5,626 nt of DNA from Candidatus Finniella inopinata (GTDB lineage: Bacteria; Pseudomonadota; Alphaproteobacteria; Paracaedibacterales; CAITNM01). The stretch spans positions 1 to 5,626 of the forward strand of contig CAMDPB010000084.1 of NCBI GenBank assembly GCA_945903885.1, in the 5' to 3' direction. Both the position numbers and the translations under genes were made by a program. The first letter of the stretch is position 1. The number at the start of each line of letters is the position of its first letter. Positions 5,049 to 5,626 of this stretch are shown piece by piece. Below the pieces are notes generated by a model. That model saw only the letters and a list, made by a program, of their open reading frames with translations, had not been told where the DNA came from and ran no database searches.

Positions 5049-5626
5049 TTGCAAACTCTCCCTTGTGAAGAAAAAAAAGCTCTATGGGCCATATGCTGGG
5101 TTACATTTTTGTGGAGCATGGCATCTTTAATGGTGTTTTCTCTGCTTCCATTTTTTTTAACTGAAGAACTTCATGTTTCTAAAACAACTTTAGGATTCAT
5201 TGAAGGAATCGCCATATTCATGGCGTTTATGAGTAAGGTTTTTTCAGGCGTTCTTAGCGACGTTTTCAAAACCAGACGTTCCCTTATTATTACCGGCACC
5301 ATTGGCACCATACTGGTAAAGCCATTATTTGCATTGTCTTCGGGTGTTTGGTCTATCTTTTGGGCGCGAGCACTTGACCGTATTAGCAAGGGCGTTAGGT
5401 CAGCACCGTCTGATGCATTAATTGCCGACATTAGCCCAAAATCACGCCAAGGAACTTCATATGGCATGCGTTATACTATGGAAACAACAGGGCTTGTGGT
5501 TGGTGGTGCTTTAGCTTCGGGACTATACGCATTAACTGAAAGCTACCGGATTGTATTCTGGTGCTCCATAATTCCTGGCATTTGCGCGCTGATCGTGCTT
5601 TACAAATTTGTGCATGATAACAAAGC
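5049..5626 (+). CDS. Major facilitator superfamily transporter, N-terminal part
   Basis: The frame is open from 5049 to the window end, giving the first 192 residues of a membrane transporter. Hydrophobic segments are seen at about 11-37, 48-70, 79-104, 146-162 and 167-187. The loop SGVLSDVFKTRR (66-77) is the MFS motif A between helices 2 and 3. RALDRISKGVRSAPSDALIAD (107-127) matches the DRxGKGxRxxPRDAL-type signature of a bacterial MFS subgroup. These are secondary carriers in the inner membrane; the substrate cannot be read from the sequence. TTG at 5049 is chosen because helix 1 begins near residue 11, a GAGG lies 6 bases upstream, and a promoter sits at 4992-5020. The first in-frame ATG (5118, residue 24) would cut helix 1 in half. 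The frame is closed upstream by TAG at 5046-5048. An A8 run at 5071-5078 crosses the early codons. The C-terminal half lies beyond the window. Confidence 0.88.
   Translation, partial: MQTLPCEEKKALWAICWVTFLWSMASLMVFSLLPFFLTEELHVSKTTLGFIEGIAIFMAFMSKVFSGVLSDVFKTRRSLIITGTIGTILVKPLFALSSGVWSIFWARALDRISKGVRSAPSDALIADISPKSRQGTSYGMRYTMETTGLVVGGALASGLYALTESYRIVFWCSIIPGICALIVLYKFVHDNK

Noticed and set aside
5021..5068. ATG-initiated 15-codon frame before the MFS gene, possibly a broken N terminus
   Set aside because: It starts at or before the predicted transcription start and has no ribosome binding site. Its TGA lies before the A8 run, so a slip there would not join it to the transporter frame.
5171..5467. 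Minus-strand open frame of 98 codons
   Set aside because: It lies antisense to the clear MFS transporter frame and has no recognisable features.
1..5626. CRISPR array, transposase, toxin-antitoxin pair or phage genes
   Set aside because: No regularly spaced repeats, no transposase or integrase motifs and no recognisable toxin or phage proteins were found in any reading frame given.

Overview
This is an AT-rich bacterial window with mostly ordinary chromosomal content. The best-supported genes are a co-directional mtaB-ftsY pair, a tRNA-Ser, the end of a MepA-type murein endopeptidase gene and the start of an MFS transporter gene. The mtaB-ftsY adjacency, the short FtsY without an acidic N-terminal domain, and the low GC with secreted orphan proteins suggest an alphaproteobacterium, possibly a host-associated lineage such as Holosporales or Rickettsiales. 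That placement is inference; there is no rRNA or other marker here to settle it.

Layout. Bases 1-431 hold the C-terminal half of an M74 (MepA-like) peptidase on the plus strand. A stem-loop at 481-514 and a good sigma70-type promoter at 542-569 follow. They lead into a small unrecognised plus-strand gene (632-877) whose end runs 51 bases into the 3' end of ftsY on the other strand. On the minus strand, mtaB (1729-2991) and ftsY (827-1732) share a GTGA stop/start overlap. They appear to be driven by a promoter at 3064-3092, just below a complete tRNA-Ser(CGA) gene with an encoded CCA (3098-3187). Bases 3188-3340 are a 153-base AT-rich intergenic region. It contains a degenerate echo of the tRNA-Ser sequence and a perfect short palindrome. 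On the plus strand, two genes 16 bases apart (3341-4219 and 4236-4964) encode proteins with apparent signal peptides and no function I can assign. The second gene carries two poly-C tracts. Bases 4965-5048 hold a strong promoter and a ribosome binding site for an MFS transporter gene that begins with TTG at 5049 and runs off the window.

How the genes relate. FtsY (membrane protein targeting) and MtaB (tRNA A37 methylthiolation) are translation-related housekeeping functions in one transcription unit. The MepA-like enzyme acts on murein in the periplasm. The two secreted proteins form their own probable operon and are the least explained part of the window. No CRISPR array, intact mobile element, defence cassette or origin was seen. 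The most interesting signals are the paired poly-C tracts in the second secreted-protein gene, the uncharacterised secreted pair itself, and the unexplained stem-loop at 481-514.
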